A program made the position numbers and the translations under genes. A stretch of 64,000 nucleotides of DNA from an uncultured Eubacteriales bacterium (GTDB lineage: Bacteria > Bacillota > Clostridia > Christensenellales > Aristaeellaceae): positions 22,773 to 86,772 of the forward strand of contig CADBEB010000008.1 of the NCBI GenBank assembly GCA_902793605.1. Direction: 5' to 3'. Below, piece by piece: positions 34,351-43,425 of the stretch; position 1 is the first letter of the stretch, and the number at the start of each line of letters is the position of its first letter. The notes under the pieces were generated by a model. The model made no database searches, was not told the origin of the DNA, and saw only the letters and a program-made list of their open reading frames with translations.

Positions 34351-35574
34351 ATGCGGAAACTCTTCTGTCTTCTCCTTGTACTGGTTCTCCTGCCCTTTGC
34401 CTGTGGCGGGGCGGAAGAAGCTGTCGATGCGGAACATGAGGCCGTAGCAGAGCCTGCTGTCACTGAACAGCCTGCTGCTCCTGCGGCAACCGATTCGCCG
34501 GAACCGCAGGTGACCCTGACGCCGGAGGAATGGGCCAACGCGAGGGTGCCTTACAAGCGGATGCCTGAACCGATCAGGATCGTCCCTTATGATGAGCTTC
34601 CTCCGGTGGTGGAAGGGCAGCATCACTACCTCCTCCTTTGCATCGACCAGTGGAGCCGGGATCCCCGCCCCGCAGGGTCCAAACCGCCGACGGGTTACGG
34701 CGGCCGCAGGCGCGATATGTACGGCAATACGGACGGAATCGTCCTGGTCACCCTGGATACCCGGGCTCACCGGATTATGCTGACTTCCTTTATCCGCGAC
34801 GCGATCATCCAGAAAAGCACTTCCACCGGGGATGACGAGAAGTTCGGCCGGATCAACTATGTCTACAACGATTACGGGCCTGAGGAGCTCTGCAAAATCA
34901 TCAGTGAGCACATCGGCGTCCGGATCGAGAAATATATTCTTTTCACTTTCAAGCAGATCGCCAATATCGTCGATTATCTCGGCGGTGTCGACATCGAGCT
35001 GACTGATGCCGAGATCAACGCACTTCAGTATACCGTCCTCCGTGGCACGGTCACAGGCCCTGACGGAAAGGACCTGCAGGATAAGGGAACCCACCCTGCC
35101 GGCGTTTATTCCTTCAGAACCACGCCCTGGGCGGAAGCGCAGAACGCGAAAACCGATGCAAAGGTGATCAAGCGGACCGGCGGCTGCTCAGCCGTCCTCT
35201 ACATGCGGATCCGTAAATTCGGCGGCGGCGGCGACTTTATGCGTACGCAGCGCGCTCGCACGGTTCTGAGCCTTCTGGCAGACAAGTGCCGCGAAATGAC
35301 CTGGGATGACGCGAAAGCGCTTGCAAACAACATTCTCGAAAACAACAACATGACCAATATGAACCTCGATGACATGCTTCAGGCGGCCGAGCAGGCCTAC
35401 AGCCTGAAGGAATGCACGATGGAGGAGCTGAGGATCCCCGTGGATGGCGCCGTCCGCGCGATCAACCATGCCAACATGATGGCCCAGGAAGTCAACTGGC
35501 CCGTCTGCCGCGAAGCGATGTACGATTTCCTGCAGAACAGCTGGCTGGTTATGGATGATGACGACGACGATTAA
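34351..35574 (+). CDS. LytR-CpsA-Psr (LCP) family protein
   Basis: Exported protein of 407 residues. A signal peptide (KLFCLLLVLVLLPFACGG, possibly lipid-modified at the Cys) is followed by an Ala/Pro/Glu linker, then the LCP domain: NTDGIVLVTLDTRAHRIMLTSFIRD with the conserved Asp/Arg pattern, later GRINYVYNDYG and the VDYLGGVDIEL motif. LCP enzymes attach glycopolymers such as teichoic acids or capsule to peptidoglycan from lipid-linked precursors. The C-terminus ends in an Asp run. GGAG lies 9 bases before the ATG. The start at 34339 would only extend the signal peptide. Confidence 0.88.
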   Translation: MRKLFCLLLVLVLLPFACGGAEEAVDAEHEAVAEPAVTEQPAAPAATDSPEPQVTLTPEEWANARVPYKRMPEPIRIVPYDELPPVVEGQHHYLLLCIDQWSRDPRPAGSKPPTGYGGRRRDMYGNTDGIVLVTLDTRAHRIMLTSFIRDAIIQKSTSTGDDEKFGRINYVYNDYGPEELCKIISEHIGVRIEKYILFTFKQIANIVDYLGGVDIELTDAEINALQYTVLRGTVTGPDGKDLQDKGTHPAGVYSFRTTPWAEAQNAKTDAKVIKRTGGCSAVLYMRIRKFGGGGDFMRTQRARTVLSLLADKCREMTWDDAKALANNILENNNMTNMNLDDMLQAAEQAYSLKECTMEELRIPVDGAVRAINHANMMAQEVNWPVCREAMYDFLQNSWLVMDDDDDD

Positions 35575-35660
35575 CAGGCGCCGGCTTTTCAGGAACATCC
35601 CCGAAAAAACACATTGGCAAAGATTCAGGGGTTCCTAATGCCTTAAGTTTAACGATTCAC

Positions 35661-35702
35661 CGAAGGAGCGCAAGGGCGACTGAAAGCCCTCGCAGAGCAG
35701 CC
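35661..35702 (+). promoter_or_regulatory. Translation-initiation hairpin separating SD from start codon
   Basis: AAGGAG (35663-35668) lies 34 bases before the ATG at 35703, too far to act directly. Between them, GCG (35668-35670) plus AGGGC (35673-35677) pair with GCCCT (35686-35690) plus CGC (35691-35693) around an 8-nt loop. When folded, the Shine-Dalgarno would sit about 9 nt from the ATG. No other ribosome site is visible. Confidence 0.55.
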
Positions 35703-37502
35703 ATGAAGTGTCCCGAATGCGGTCAATGGAACCGTGCTTCCATGCCTCACTGCACAAAATGCGGTACTCCGCTGAATATTGACGAAGCATCCCGCCTTGC
35801 CTGGAAGGATTCTCTCCGGGATGGCGGAGCTTCCACAAAATACCTTCGGGCAGATGAATTCGGGCAGATTGATGCAACGCCTGAAGCGCGCGATGCGCTT
35901 GCAGGCGAAATGCAGGAGCTGAAAAAACGCAAAAAGGAAGGCGCAGAACGCCAGAGCCGGCTGAGCCGCAATTCTGCCGCAAAAACCGATAGCGAAGTCA
36001 TTGTCACCGAGGAACTGCTGCCCCAGACCCGCCGTTCCCGGCAGGAAACCGCCCCGATCAGCGCCGTCCGGGTACAGCCGAACTCCCGGGACGACCAAGT
36101 CCGACGCATCGAATCCGAGAACAGGCATCGGGTCCGTTATATGAATGAGAACGGAGCCTTTGCCGAAAGCCGGACCTATGATCCGCCGCTTTCCGGCGGA
36201 TATCACGAAGGTACCGGTTCCTGGCACCTTGCCGGTCCCCTTCCCTCTTCGGCCCAGATCCGGCCGGAGAAAAAGCACGGTTTCCTGAAGTTCCTTGTGG
36301 TCCTGGTCGTCATCGCAGGCCTCGGTGCCGGCGGATACTTCGGATATCAGTACTATGTTTCCCACCAGAAGCCCGCTGTCAATCAGAGCGCGATCGTGAC
36401 CGCATCCATGATGGATGATATGGCTGCCCATACCATCCTGATCCCCGGAGAGGAAGGCACCACGATCTATATCCGCGAACTGCATTCCAGCTATGTGGTG
36501 GTGGACGGGTTTGCCACCGTGGAAGTCGCCGACCATACCTGGTACGACAACCTGGAAGGAACGCTGGAGGAAACGATGGACGTCACGCTGACGCCATTCC
36601 TGAAGGCGTCTTCCGGCCGTCAGACTCCCCTGGATCCGATCGTTTATCCGATCACGATCCCTATCAGTCCGATCAAACTGGAAACCCCCGAAGCGCTCCG
36701 GACGACGGTATCCACCACCATGGCCGCCATCAAGATCGTCGTACGCCCCGGTTCCCGGGTCACCGTCAACGACGTGGATTGCAGTGACACTGTCTCCTCC
36801 GACACCGGTGAGATGAGCTACAACGCGACAGTCCAGCCGATCGGTGATAATGTGTTCAATATCGTCGTCCGTTCCCAGTACTGCCGGGAGAACTCAATCT
36901 CTGTCGTCCTGTACCGCGAACCGCAGGAGATCCCGCTGGATCTCGCCGTCGGGACCTACGGAACGACGGACCAGAAGATCATGAAGGTTACCGCGACCAC
37001 GCTGCCGGGAGCCAAGGTGGAAGTGACCACTCCCCATGCCGACCTGAATATCACGGAACTGGATTCCACCGGCAAATTTACCTTCAACGCGATCTTCGAC
37101 AAGATCGGGGACAACACGATCAGCATCAGTTCTTCCTACCCCGGCATGAGGACTTCCGTAGTCAACCACGTGGTTTACTATCTGCCGCCCGCCTCCGAGT
37201 ATACGAGCAAAGCCTGGCCTCTCTCCGCAGACGGATACAGCGAGCTCCTGAGCAACATGCCAGTCCGGATTGCCAACTCGCAGGTCTATGTAGTCAAGGG
37301 CGTCGTGCAATATTCCGTGTCCGAAAAGCCGCAGATGGTCGTGATCAACACGAGTGATGACGGCAAATCCCAGCCGGTGCTCGTACAGAATTATACAAAG
37401 ATCCACTGGGAGGTCGGCACATATTACCGGATCTATGCCGACGCGTTCAACACCTACAACAGCATGCCATGGCTCAATGCCCGCTATACCTACAGGAAAT
37501 AA
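35703..37502 (+). CDS. Zinc-ribbon single-pass membrane protein
   Basis: A protein of 599 residues with unknown function. The N-terminal zinc ribbon has Cys3, Cys6, Cys17 and Cys20. A charged cytoplasmic linker follows (about 25-190), one transmembrane helix (about 193-219), and an extracellular part of about 380 residues with three or four Ig-like beta domains of repeated pattern (VRPGSRVTVNDV..., TLPGAKVEVTT...). The zinc-ribbon cysteine spacing is the same as in the protein encoded at 41410-43335, suggesting a shared cytoplasmic input module. It lies 128 bp after the LCP gene. Its ribosome site appears to be bridged by a hairpin. Not a recognised named family. Confidence 0.8.
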   Translation: MKCPECGQWNRASMPHCTKCGTPLNIDEASRLAWKDSLRDGGASTKYLRADEFGQIDATPEARDALAGEMQELKKRKKEGAERQSRLSRNSAAKTDSEVIVTEELLPQTRRSRQETAPISAVRVQPNSRDDQVRRIESENRHRVRYMNENGAFAESRTYDPPLSGGYHEGTGSWHLAGPLPSSAQIRPEKKHGFLKFLVVLVVIAGLGAGGYFGYQYYVSHQKPAVNQSAIVTASMMDDMAAHTILIPGEEGTTIYIRELHSSYVVVDGFATVEVADHTWYDNLEGTLEETMDVTLTPFLKASSGRQTPLDPIVYPITIPISPIKLETPEALRTTVSTTMAAIKIVVRPGSRVTVNDVDCSDTVSSDTGEMSYNATVQPIGDNVFNIVVRSQYCRENSISVVLYREPQEIPLDLAVGTYGTTDQKIMKVTATTLPGAKVEVTTPHADLNITELDSTGKFTFNAIFDKIGDNTISISSSYPGMRTSVVNHVVYYLPPASEYTSKAWPLSADGYSELLSNMPVRIANSQVYVVKGVVQYSVSEKPQMVVINTSDDGKSQPVLVQNYTKIHWEVGTYYRIYADAFNTYNSMPWLNARYTYRK

Positions 37503-37521
37503 ACATCCAAAGGAGTCCGAC

Positions 37522-38256
37522 ATGAAACGCTTACTTCCGGTCCTGCTCATCCTCTGCCTGTTCACTGCGGCTGCCTTCGCCGATCCCCTTCCCCTGCTGG
37601 ACGATTATGTCGGCGAGGTCGTGCAGCCTCTTGATGAGAACGATCCCTCCGCGGGAAAGTTCGAGTTTTCCTACCGTTATCCCCACGTGGATGAGGAAGC
37701 GGAAGGCGGCGCCGAGATCAATGCTTTCTATGACGAACTGGTGACCTATACCGACAGCTTTACCATCCCCATGAACGAGGATTCGGACAGCTCCACGGTC
37801 ATCACCTATTCGGTCACCTGCAATAATGATGACTATTTCTCCGTTCTCGTGCATACCGTCATGTCCTCACCCGAACAATCCTCGGAGCACTGGGAAGGCC
37901 ATGTCTTTTCCCGGAAAAACGGAAGCCCGGGTCAGACCTGGACGCTTCCGCGCCTGCTCGGCACACTGAAACAGGGCGAAAACGACTCATGGCTGCAGGA
38001 CCGGCAGACCGAAAAAGCCGATGCGATTGTGGTGGACCTGGTCTGGGACCTGATCGAAGACAATGAGGATAATATAGATTATTTCCCTGAGTTTACAAAG
38101 GAAGACCTCTCACACGTCTTCTTTCCGGAGGAAAACTTCTACCTGGATGAGACCGGAAATCCTGTCTTTTATATCCAGCCCGGTATCGCTGCCCCGGAGA
38201 CAGCCGGTCTCCTGACCTATTCCATTTCCCTCGAAGACATTCTGGATGAATTATAA
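37522..38256 (+). CDS. Secreted DUF3298-like protein
   Basis: Exported protein of 244 residues. The signal peptide is KRLLPVLLILCLFTAAAFA, cut near residue 20. The mature part has the layout of DUF4163/DUF3298 (RsiV-type) proteins: an N-terminal half with EINAFYDELV, and a C-terminal half with the pattern FTKEDLSHVFFPEENFYL, then an Ile/Pro/Ala turn and a Gly/Leu strand. RsiV-like domains can bind lysozyme in Bacillus, but that is not shown here. AAAGGAG precedes the ATG at 37522; the longer frame upstream overlaps the previous gene. Probably cotranscribed with the zinc-ribbon gene (19-bp gap). Confidence 0.78.
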   Translation: MKRLLPVLLILCLFTAAAFADPLPLLDDYVGEVVQPLDENDPSAGKFEFSYRYPHVDEEAEGGAEINAFYDELVTYTDSFTIPMNEDSDSSTVITYSVTCNNDDYFSVLVHTVMSSPEQSSEHWEGHVFSRKNGSPGQTWTLPRLLGTLKQGENDSWLQDRQTEKADAIVVDLVWDLIEDNEDNIDYFPEFTKEDLSHVFFPEENFYLDETGNPVFYIQPGIAAPETAGLLTYSISLEDILDEL

Positions 38257-38306
38257 GCTTTTAACAGAATACAGGAAAAAACCATGCAATCTTCCCCGAA
38301 CAGGGG

Positions 38307-38312
38307 TATAAT
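38307..38312 (+). promoter_or_regulatory. Probable -10 element of ilvE
   Basis: TATAAT 33 bp before the ilvE start codon; the -35 is weak (ATGCAA at 17 bp). A small CCCC/GGGG inverted repeat sits just upstream of it. Confidence 0.45.
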
Positions 38313-38345
38313 ACCCGTATTAAATTTCTGAAAGAAGGAATTACG

Positions 38346-39413
38346 ATGCAGGAGATCAAAGTCACGCTTTCACAGAATCTGAAACAGAAGCCCGCGGATG
38401 AATCCGCCCTCGGCTTTGGCCGGATCTTTACCGACCATATGTTCCTCATGGACTATGAAGCAGGTATCGGCTGGCACGACGCCCGCATCGTCCCCTATGA
38501 AGATTTCCGGATGGATCCCGCCGCCATGGTGCTTCACTATGGCCAGGCGATCTTCGAAGGCTGCAAGTGCTATCACCGTGCTGACGGCGGACTGCAGCTG
38601 TTCCGTCCGGCGGACAACCTGGCCCGCATGACCCGCAGCGCGCAGCGCATGGGAATGCCTGCCCTGGATGAGGAAACCGCCCTCGAAGGTCTGAAGAAGC
38701 TGATCCATGTTGAAGAAGCGTGGGTGCCGCACAAGGACGGGACTTCCCTCTACATCCGCCCGACCATGATCTCCATGGACGTCGGCCTGGGCGTACACGC
38801 TTCGAAGAAATACCTGTTCTACATCATCCTCAGCCCTGTCGGCGCCTACTACAAGGAAGGCCTGAAGCCCGTCAGCATCTATGTGGAGGATGAGTACGTC
38901 CGTGCCGTTCGCGGCGGTGTCGGTTTTACCAAGTGCGCCGGCAACTATGCCGCTTCGATCCTCGCAGGCGACATAGCGGAAAAGAAAGGCTTCTCCCAGG
39001 TCCTGTGGCTTGACGGTGTGGAGCAGAAATATGTCGAGGAAGTCGGCTCGATGAACATGATGTTTGCCTACGGCAATAAGATCGTGACCCCGAAGCTGAA
39101 CGGTTCCATTCTCCCCGGAATCACGCGTGACAGCGTACTGAAGCTTGCGCGTTCCCTCGGTTATGAAACGGTGGAGGACCGTCTGGACATCAACGAGATC
39201 TTTGCCGATGCAAAGTCAGGCAAGCTGACCGAGGCTTTCGGTACAGGCACCGCGGCGGTTATCAGCCCTGTCGGCACCCTCGCCATGAAAGATGAAAAGA
39301 TCACCATCGGTGACGGAAACATCGGCACCATTGCCCAGAAGCTCTACGATACCCTGACCGGTATCCAGTACGGGCGTCTGGAAGACAAATTCGGATGGAT
39401 CGTTAAATGCTGA
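38346..39413 (+). CDS. ilvE: Branched-chain amino acid aminotransferase
   Basis: PLP enzyme (fold type IV, class II BCAT) interconverting Leu/Ile/Val and their 2-oxo acids with glutamate/2-oxoglutarate. The PLP lysine is Lys196 in GFTKCAGNYAAS. The substrate and cofactor loops LHYGQAIFEGCKCY, YIRPTMISMD and VEEVGSMNMMFAY match the family. At 355 residues it is full length. AAAGAAGG precedes the ATG. The last codons overlap the start of the next gene (ATGCTGA), a coupling signal. No T-box or attenuator is visible. Confidence 0.95.
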   Translation: MQEIKVTLSQNLKQKPADESALGFGRIFTDHMFLMDYEAGIGWHDARIVPYEDFRMDPAAMVLHYGQAIFEGCKCYHRADGGLQLFRPADNLARMTRSAQRMGMPALDEETALEGLKKLIHVEEAWVPHKDGTSLYIRPTMISMDVGLGVHASKKYLFYIILSPVGAYYKEGLKPVSIYVEDEYVRAVRGGVGFTKCAGNYAASILAGDIAEKKGFSQVLWLDGVEQKYVEEVGSMNMMFAYGNKIVTPKLNGSILPGITRDSVLKLARSLGYETVEDRLDINEIFADAKSGKLTEAFGTGTAAVISPVGTLAMKDEKITIGDGNIGTIAQKLYDTLTGIQYGRLEDKFGWIVKC

Positions 39414-40453
39414 GAAACGGAAGTTCGCGCCCGTTGCACTGGGCCGACAAGACCATGAGCGTAATGCGCGCCGATCTGCTGGAAGCCTGCGAGAAGGATC
39501 TCGCAGGCCTTCCTTCTCATTGCCTTTTTGATTCGGACTGCAGCGATGTCGATGCGGAATCCTTCTATGAACTCTCCTTCTTTGCGGAAGAGGACCGCCG
39601 CCTTTCAGGCGGTAAACAGGCCCCTGTCCTGCATACCGTGGAGCAGCTCCGCACGCGTGTCCTTCACCAGTACGCGCAGGAAGCCGCCCTTCTCTCCGTT
39701 GAAGAGCACGACCTGCTGGTACGCACAGTCCTTTTCGGCGGCCGCACGCCGCTCACAGACTGGAATGAACTGCTTCCCGCCCGCGGCCTGGCTCGTCGCC
39801 TCTGGTGCCGTGTCGAAGGACAGGGCGGCGCTTCCGTCCTGGTTATGCCGCATCAGCTGTGTTCGTCTGCACTTCTGCTGCTGGCATCAGACAGCCACAA
39901 AAAAGTCCGCGAACTGGTAGAGCAGGTTCACGAGAGCATCGACAACACCCTGTACCTGCTCGGGGCAGTACAGGCCGCCGCTCCTGTCCGCCATATGGAA
40001 TCCCTGCTGAAGGACACCTTTGTTGCCGGCCGGCGTGATCTGTTTGAACGCTTCCTGCGGGTCGGTTACGATTATGTTTATGACCACAGCGGAAAGCTCC
40101 TGCTGATTCATCCGGGGCTTGCGGAACCGGAACGGATGATGGACTATGCCTGTGCGGAGATGGATCCCGAAACGCTCAGCAGCGCCTCCGACAGCGTCGG
40201 CGACGTGGAAAGCCCGCTCTATGAGCAGATGCTCAGTCTGCTTCTCGACGTTACCCGGCCGGAGATTGCTCCGGAGGACGCCGTGGAGGACCTGATTCTC
40301 CTCGCCAAGCAGGAAGCCCCCTATGCGGATATGGAGGAGGTTCTCTCCTCCCTGCTCATCTGTCAGGTCACACCGGATATGCGCCGCGCGCTTCGGGAAA
40401 TCAGCAACCGTGTTCCGCGCTGGCTGACGCTGGGCACTTCGAGGGTACAGTAA
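39407..40453 (+). CDS. Conserved-looking protein of unknown function
   Basis: I do not recognise this protein of 348 residues. It is acidic, predicted mostly helical, without signal peptide, membrane segment or cysteine motif. The start at 39407 overlaps the ilvE stop; an ATG at 39455 (SVMRADLLEACEKD) is a possible alternative. Its stop overlaps the start of the RluA-type gene (TAATG), so ilvE, this gene and the pseudouridine synthase gene are translationally coupled. Codon use is like its neighbours, so it is a real gene. No function is proposed. Confidence 0.75.
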   Translation: MLRNGSSRPLHWADKTMSVMRADLLEACEKDLAGLPSHCLFDSDCSDVDAESFYELSFFAEEDRRLSGGKQAPVLHTVEQLRTRVLHQYAQEAALLSVEEHDLLVRTVLFGGRTPLTDWNELLPARGLARRLWCRVEGQGGASVLVMPHQLCSSALLLLASDSHKKVRELVEQVHESIDNTLYLLGAVQAAAPVRHMESLLKDTFVAGRRDLFERFLRVGYDYVYDHSGKLLLIHPGLAEPERMMDYACAEMDPETLSSASDSVGDVESPLYEQMLSLLLDVTRPEIAPEDAVEDLILLAKQEAPYADMEEVLSSLLICQVTPDMRRALREISNRVPRWLTLGTSRVQ

Positions 40454-41337
40454 TGATCCTGAAACAAATGACGATCCCACCGGAAGCGGAAGGACAAAGG
40501 CTCGGAAACTTCCTTCGCGGCGCCTTGCCGGAGCTCCCGGAAAGCGCCATCCGCAAGGCTTTTTCCGGCCGGGATGTAAAGCTGGACGGGCGGCGTGTTC
40601 CCGCTGAAACAACCGTACACGCCGGGCAAGAACTCAGGATTTACCTCCCGGATACCGTTGACCCGGGCGCTTCTCAGGCAGCTGCACTCGAGATTGTCTA
40701 TGAGGATGAGGCGGTTTTGCTGGTCAACAAGCGTGCCGGCATCAGTGTGGAAAAGGATGCCCGGGGTGGCGTCACGTTGACGGACCTCTGTGCATCCTAT
40801 ATCGCCGGGAAGGATCCGGATGCATTCCCTCCCGCCGCCTGTCACCGCCTAGACAATAAAACCTGCGGCCTCTGCCTTTTCGCAAAGACACCGGAAGCCC
40901 TCGAAATCCTGCAGGATGCCTTCAGGCGCCGTTCGCTTGAGAAGTATTATATCTGTCTGGTCCGCGGCATCATGAAGCCGCCGTCCGCGGTCTGCAGCGC
41001 CTGGCTGGTGAAGGATCCGCTGCATGCCGAAGTCCGGATCACCGACCGGGAGATTCCCGGCGCCCGGCCGATCACTACCGGCTATGAAACGCTGGAATCC
41101 GGTCCGGTATCGAGACTCCGGGTTCACCTGATCACCGGAAGAACCCACCAGATCCGGGCTCATCTCGCGGCGCTCGGCCATCCGGTCCTGGGGGACGATC
41201 TGTACGGAGACCGGAGCTTTAACCGGCGTGAAAAAGCCCGCACCTTGAAGCTCTGCGCCGTCTCCCTGAAGCTGGAGACGGAAGGGCGCCTGCCGCACCT
41301 CGACGGCCGCGAATTCACCATCGCCCCGCCGTTTTGA
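40453..41337 (+). CDS. RluA-family pseudouridine synthase
   Basis: Isomerises uridine to pseudouridine in rRNA or tRNA. An S4-like N-terminal RNA-binding segment (about residues 12-65, EGQRLGNFLRG...) precedes the catalytic domain. The catalytic Asp is Asp134 in HRLDNKTCGL, a variant of HRLDxxTSG with Cys for Ser. The RTHQIRAHLAALGHPVLGD motif is canonical. At 294 residues it fits the RluA/RluD group; the target uridine cannot be told from sequence. It starts one base inside the stop of the previous gene and ends at a good terminator. Confidence 0.92.
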   Translation: MILKQMTIPPEAEGQRLGNFLRGALPELPESAIRKAFSGRDVKLDGRRVPAETTVHAGQELRIYLPDTVDPGASQAAALEIVYEDEAVLLVNKRAGISVEKDARGGVTLTDLCASYIAGKDPDAFPPAACHRLDNKTCGLCLFAKTPEALEILQDAFRRRSLEKYYICLVRGIMKPPSAVCSAWLVKDPLHAEVRITDREIPGARPITTGYETLESGPVSRLRVHLITGRTHQIRAHLAALGHPVLGDDLYGDRSFNRREKARTLKLCAVSLKLETEGRLPHLDGREFTIAPPF

Positions 41338-41362
41338 TGAAATTTTCCATTCGGATGGTTTG

Positions 41363-41390
41363 CCTGCTGATGATCAGCAGGTTTTTTCTT
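41363..41390 (+). terminator. Rho-independent terminator of the ilvE-RluA operon
   Basis: CCTGCTGA (41363-41370), a TGA loop, TCAGCAGG (41374-41381), then TTTTTTCTTTT. It is strong on the plus strand and sits between convergent genes. Confidence 0.92.
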
Positions 41391-41409
41391 TTGTCCTGAA
41401 GGGATCCTC

Positions 41410-43335
41410 TTACGGGATATACCGCCAGTCAACCGAAGTGACCGTGCCGCTCTTACTTACATTGTAATCCAGCTGGTACCAATGACCCTCGCTGCGGACC
41501 CGGTACCGTATGATCTTCGAACCGTCCTCCTGCAGCCAGACCTTGCCGTCCGATCCGCTGTCCAGCGAATACAGGCCGCGGTTTCCGCTGGCGCTCGCGA
41601 TCTGACCGAGATCCTTGAACTTGCCGATCACAAAGTCCTCCGGACTGCCGACGCCGGTATCCCGCGGCGCCTTGAAAACAGAGCCTTCACTAAAGAAGAG
41701 TTCCACCAGCACCCAGTTACGCTTGGACAGGTTCATCACCGCGTAACCCCAGTCATAGGTCAGCTTGCGGGTCTCCGTCTCGAACCCCTCATAGTTCTCC
41801 AGTGTTTCCTGGCTTCCCTCTCCGTAGGCTGTCTGGAAGTCGATCATCCGGGTCCTGTTCAGTTCCAGTCCCCCGATTGTTTCCGTCAGTTCCCAGGCTG
41901 TCAGCGGATAAGGCTTTGCCTCAATCTTATACCGCCGTTCCAGCATGTTGGAAACTTTGTTGTACTTGTTGACAGCCACCGCCTTGAGAACGACGGTATG
42001 TCCGCTCGGCAGCTGAACAGGGTCGCCCGTGTAGATCGGACAGTCGGCATCCGGGTTCGAACCGTCCACCGTATAATAGATCACAATATCGTCGTCGTTC
42101 AGGTTCTCCTGACCCGGCTTCAGCTTGACCCGTTGACGCGTTTTGTAGGCACCCGGTGCCAGATTGCACTGCGGCGTCTGCGGAGAAGGCATGATGATCT
42201 TGTAGACGGCTTTCAGTTCGTCCGACACCAGTTCGTCTTTCACCGCGACCGCCCTCAGGGTATGGATTCCTTCATCCAGGAAGACGCGCTCGGTAAAAAG
42301 CGTTCCGCCGGAAGGCAGTTCGGCGTTCTCATCAAACGTGTAGTAAACGTCATATCCCTGATAGGACGTAATGGCAATATACTTCTTGGTTTCATAGAAA
42401 CCGGCTGTCAGGTCGACTTCCGGCGGTGCCGGCAGCAGATCCCGCCGCTGGGTCTGGAAGGATGTGTCACCCGTGTTTTTGTACGCGAGCTTCATCAGTT
42501 CGCCGGCTTTGGCCATATCCCCCGGCTTATTGGTACTCTGCAGGATCCGGATATGGTTCACATAGGCTTCCGTCCGCGAGGGAGTATCCGTATAAATCTG
42601 TTCATACAAAGCCGCGGCAGCTTCCTGGTCGCCGGCTGATTCATATGCGTTCCCGAGCATCAGCAGGCCGTCCACATCCACGACGCCTTCTGCTTCATCC
42701 TGGAGTTTGGCCTTTTCGAAGTCGGCGATCGCGCCGTCAATATCTCCACTGTTCAGGCGCTCCTCGCCGACCGCCCACAGAGCCGCCGACGTGGCATCCC
42801 TGCCGAAGCGGGCCATGATCTTTTGTCCGGCTTCTGTCTTGGTCAGGAACAGCCAGCCGCCGACAACCGCCAGCACGATCAGGATCACAGCGATCAATGC
42901 GATCTTGATCCAGTTGATCATTTTCATCTTCTGCCGCCGGTTGCTCTCCATCCGTGCGGAATAGAGCTCCGCCTCTTCTTCCCGGGCCGCGTTCTCGTCA
43001 TAGACAGCCCTCCGCCTGCGTTCAAACCCCGTATCGTCTCCGTCCTCGGAATCAACCGTATCAGATACCTCATAGGTGACCGGATCCTGGGGCCTGTCGT
43101 CCTGTACGGCAGGCATTTCGATCGTCGCATGACTGGCGCCGCTGCGCCGCTTTCGTTTGGCTTCCTGAGTTTCACTCGCGGCTCCCGCGTGGATCGCCTG
43201 CCTGGCCCGTTTTCCCTGGCGGATCATCTCCGCCCCTGTCATCGGAGCGCCGGAAGCATAAGTCAGAATCTCCCCGCATTCGGGACAGACAGTATCCTCC
43301 CGGTCAGAATAATACCCGCATCTCGGACACAGCAT
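41410..43335 (-). CDS. Zinc-ribbon, TPR and chitobiase-like-domain membrane protein
   Basis: A protein of 641 residues. The zinc ribbon has Cys3, Cys6, Cys17 and Cys20. A charged linker follows, then one transmembrane helix (about 141-164), a TPR-like segment (about 180-290, for example LLMLGNAYESAGDQEAAAALYEQIY), two chitobiase/beta-hexosaminidase C-terminal-type beta domains (about 318-455, with YYTVDGSNPD and GGTLFTERVFLDEGIHTLRAVAV), and a C-terminal domain of unknown type. The ribbon, linker and membrane topology match the protein at 35703-37502. GGAGGAG precedes the ATG. Probably a cell-surface sensor or scaffold; this is inference. Confidence 0.82.
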   Translation of the reverse strand: MLCPRCGYYSDREDTVCPECGEILTYASGAPMTGAEMIRQGKRARQAIHAGAASETQEAKRKRRSGASHATIEMPAVQDDRPQDPVTYEVSDTVDSEDGDDTGFERRRRAVYDENAAREEEAELYSARMESNRRQKMKMINWIKIALIAVILIVLAVVGGWLFLTKTEAGQKIMARFGRDATSAALWAVGEERLNSGDIDGAIADFEKAKLQDEAEGVVDVDGLLMLGNAYESAGDQEAAAALYEQIYTDTPSRTEAYVNHIRILQSTNKPGDMAKAGELMKLAYKNTGDTSFQTQRRDLLPAPPEVDLTAGFYETKKYIAITSYQGYDVYYTFDENAELPSGGTLFTERVFLDEGIHTLRAVAVKDELVSDELKAVYKIIMPSPQTPQCNLAPGAYKTRQRVKLKPGQENLNDDDIVIYYTVDGSNPDADCPIYTGDPVQLPSGHTVVLKAVAVNKYNKVSNMLERRYKIEAKPYPLTAWELTETIGGLELNRTRMIDFQTAYGEGSQETLENYEGFETETRKLTYDWGYAVMNLSKRNWVLVELFFSEGSVFKAPRDTGVGSPEDFVIGKFKDLGQIASASGNRGLYSLDSGSDGKVWLQEDGSKIIRYRVRSEGHWYQLDYNVSKSGTVTSVDWRYIP

Positions 43336-43425
43336 TCCGGTCTCCTCCTTCCTTCCATATTGATAACACAGCGATTATTGATACAATTTCTCAATCATCC
43401 GGAGGGGCTTAAGCTCCCTTTCCCT

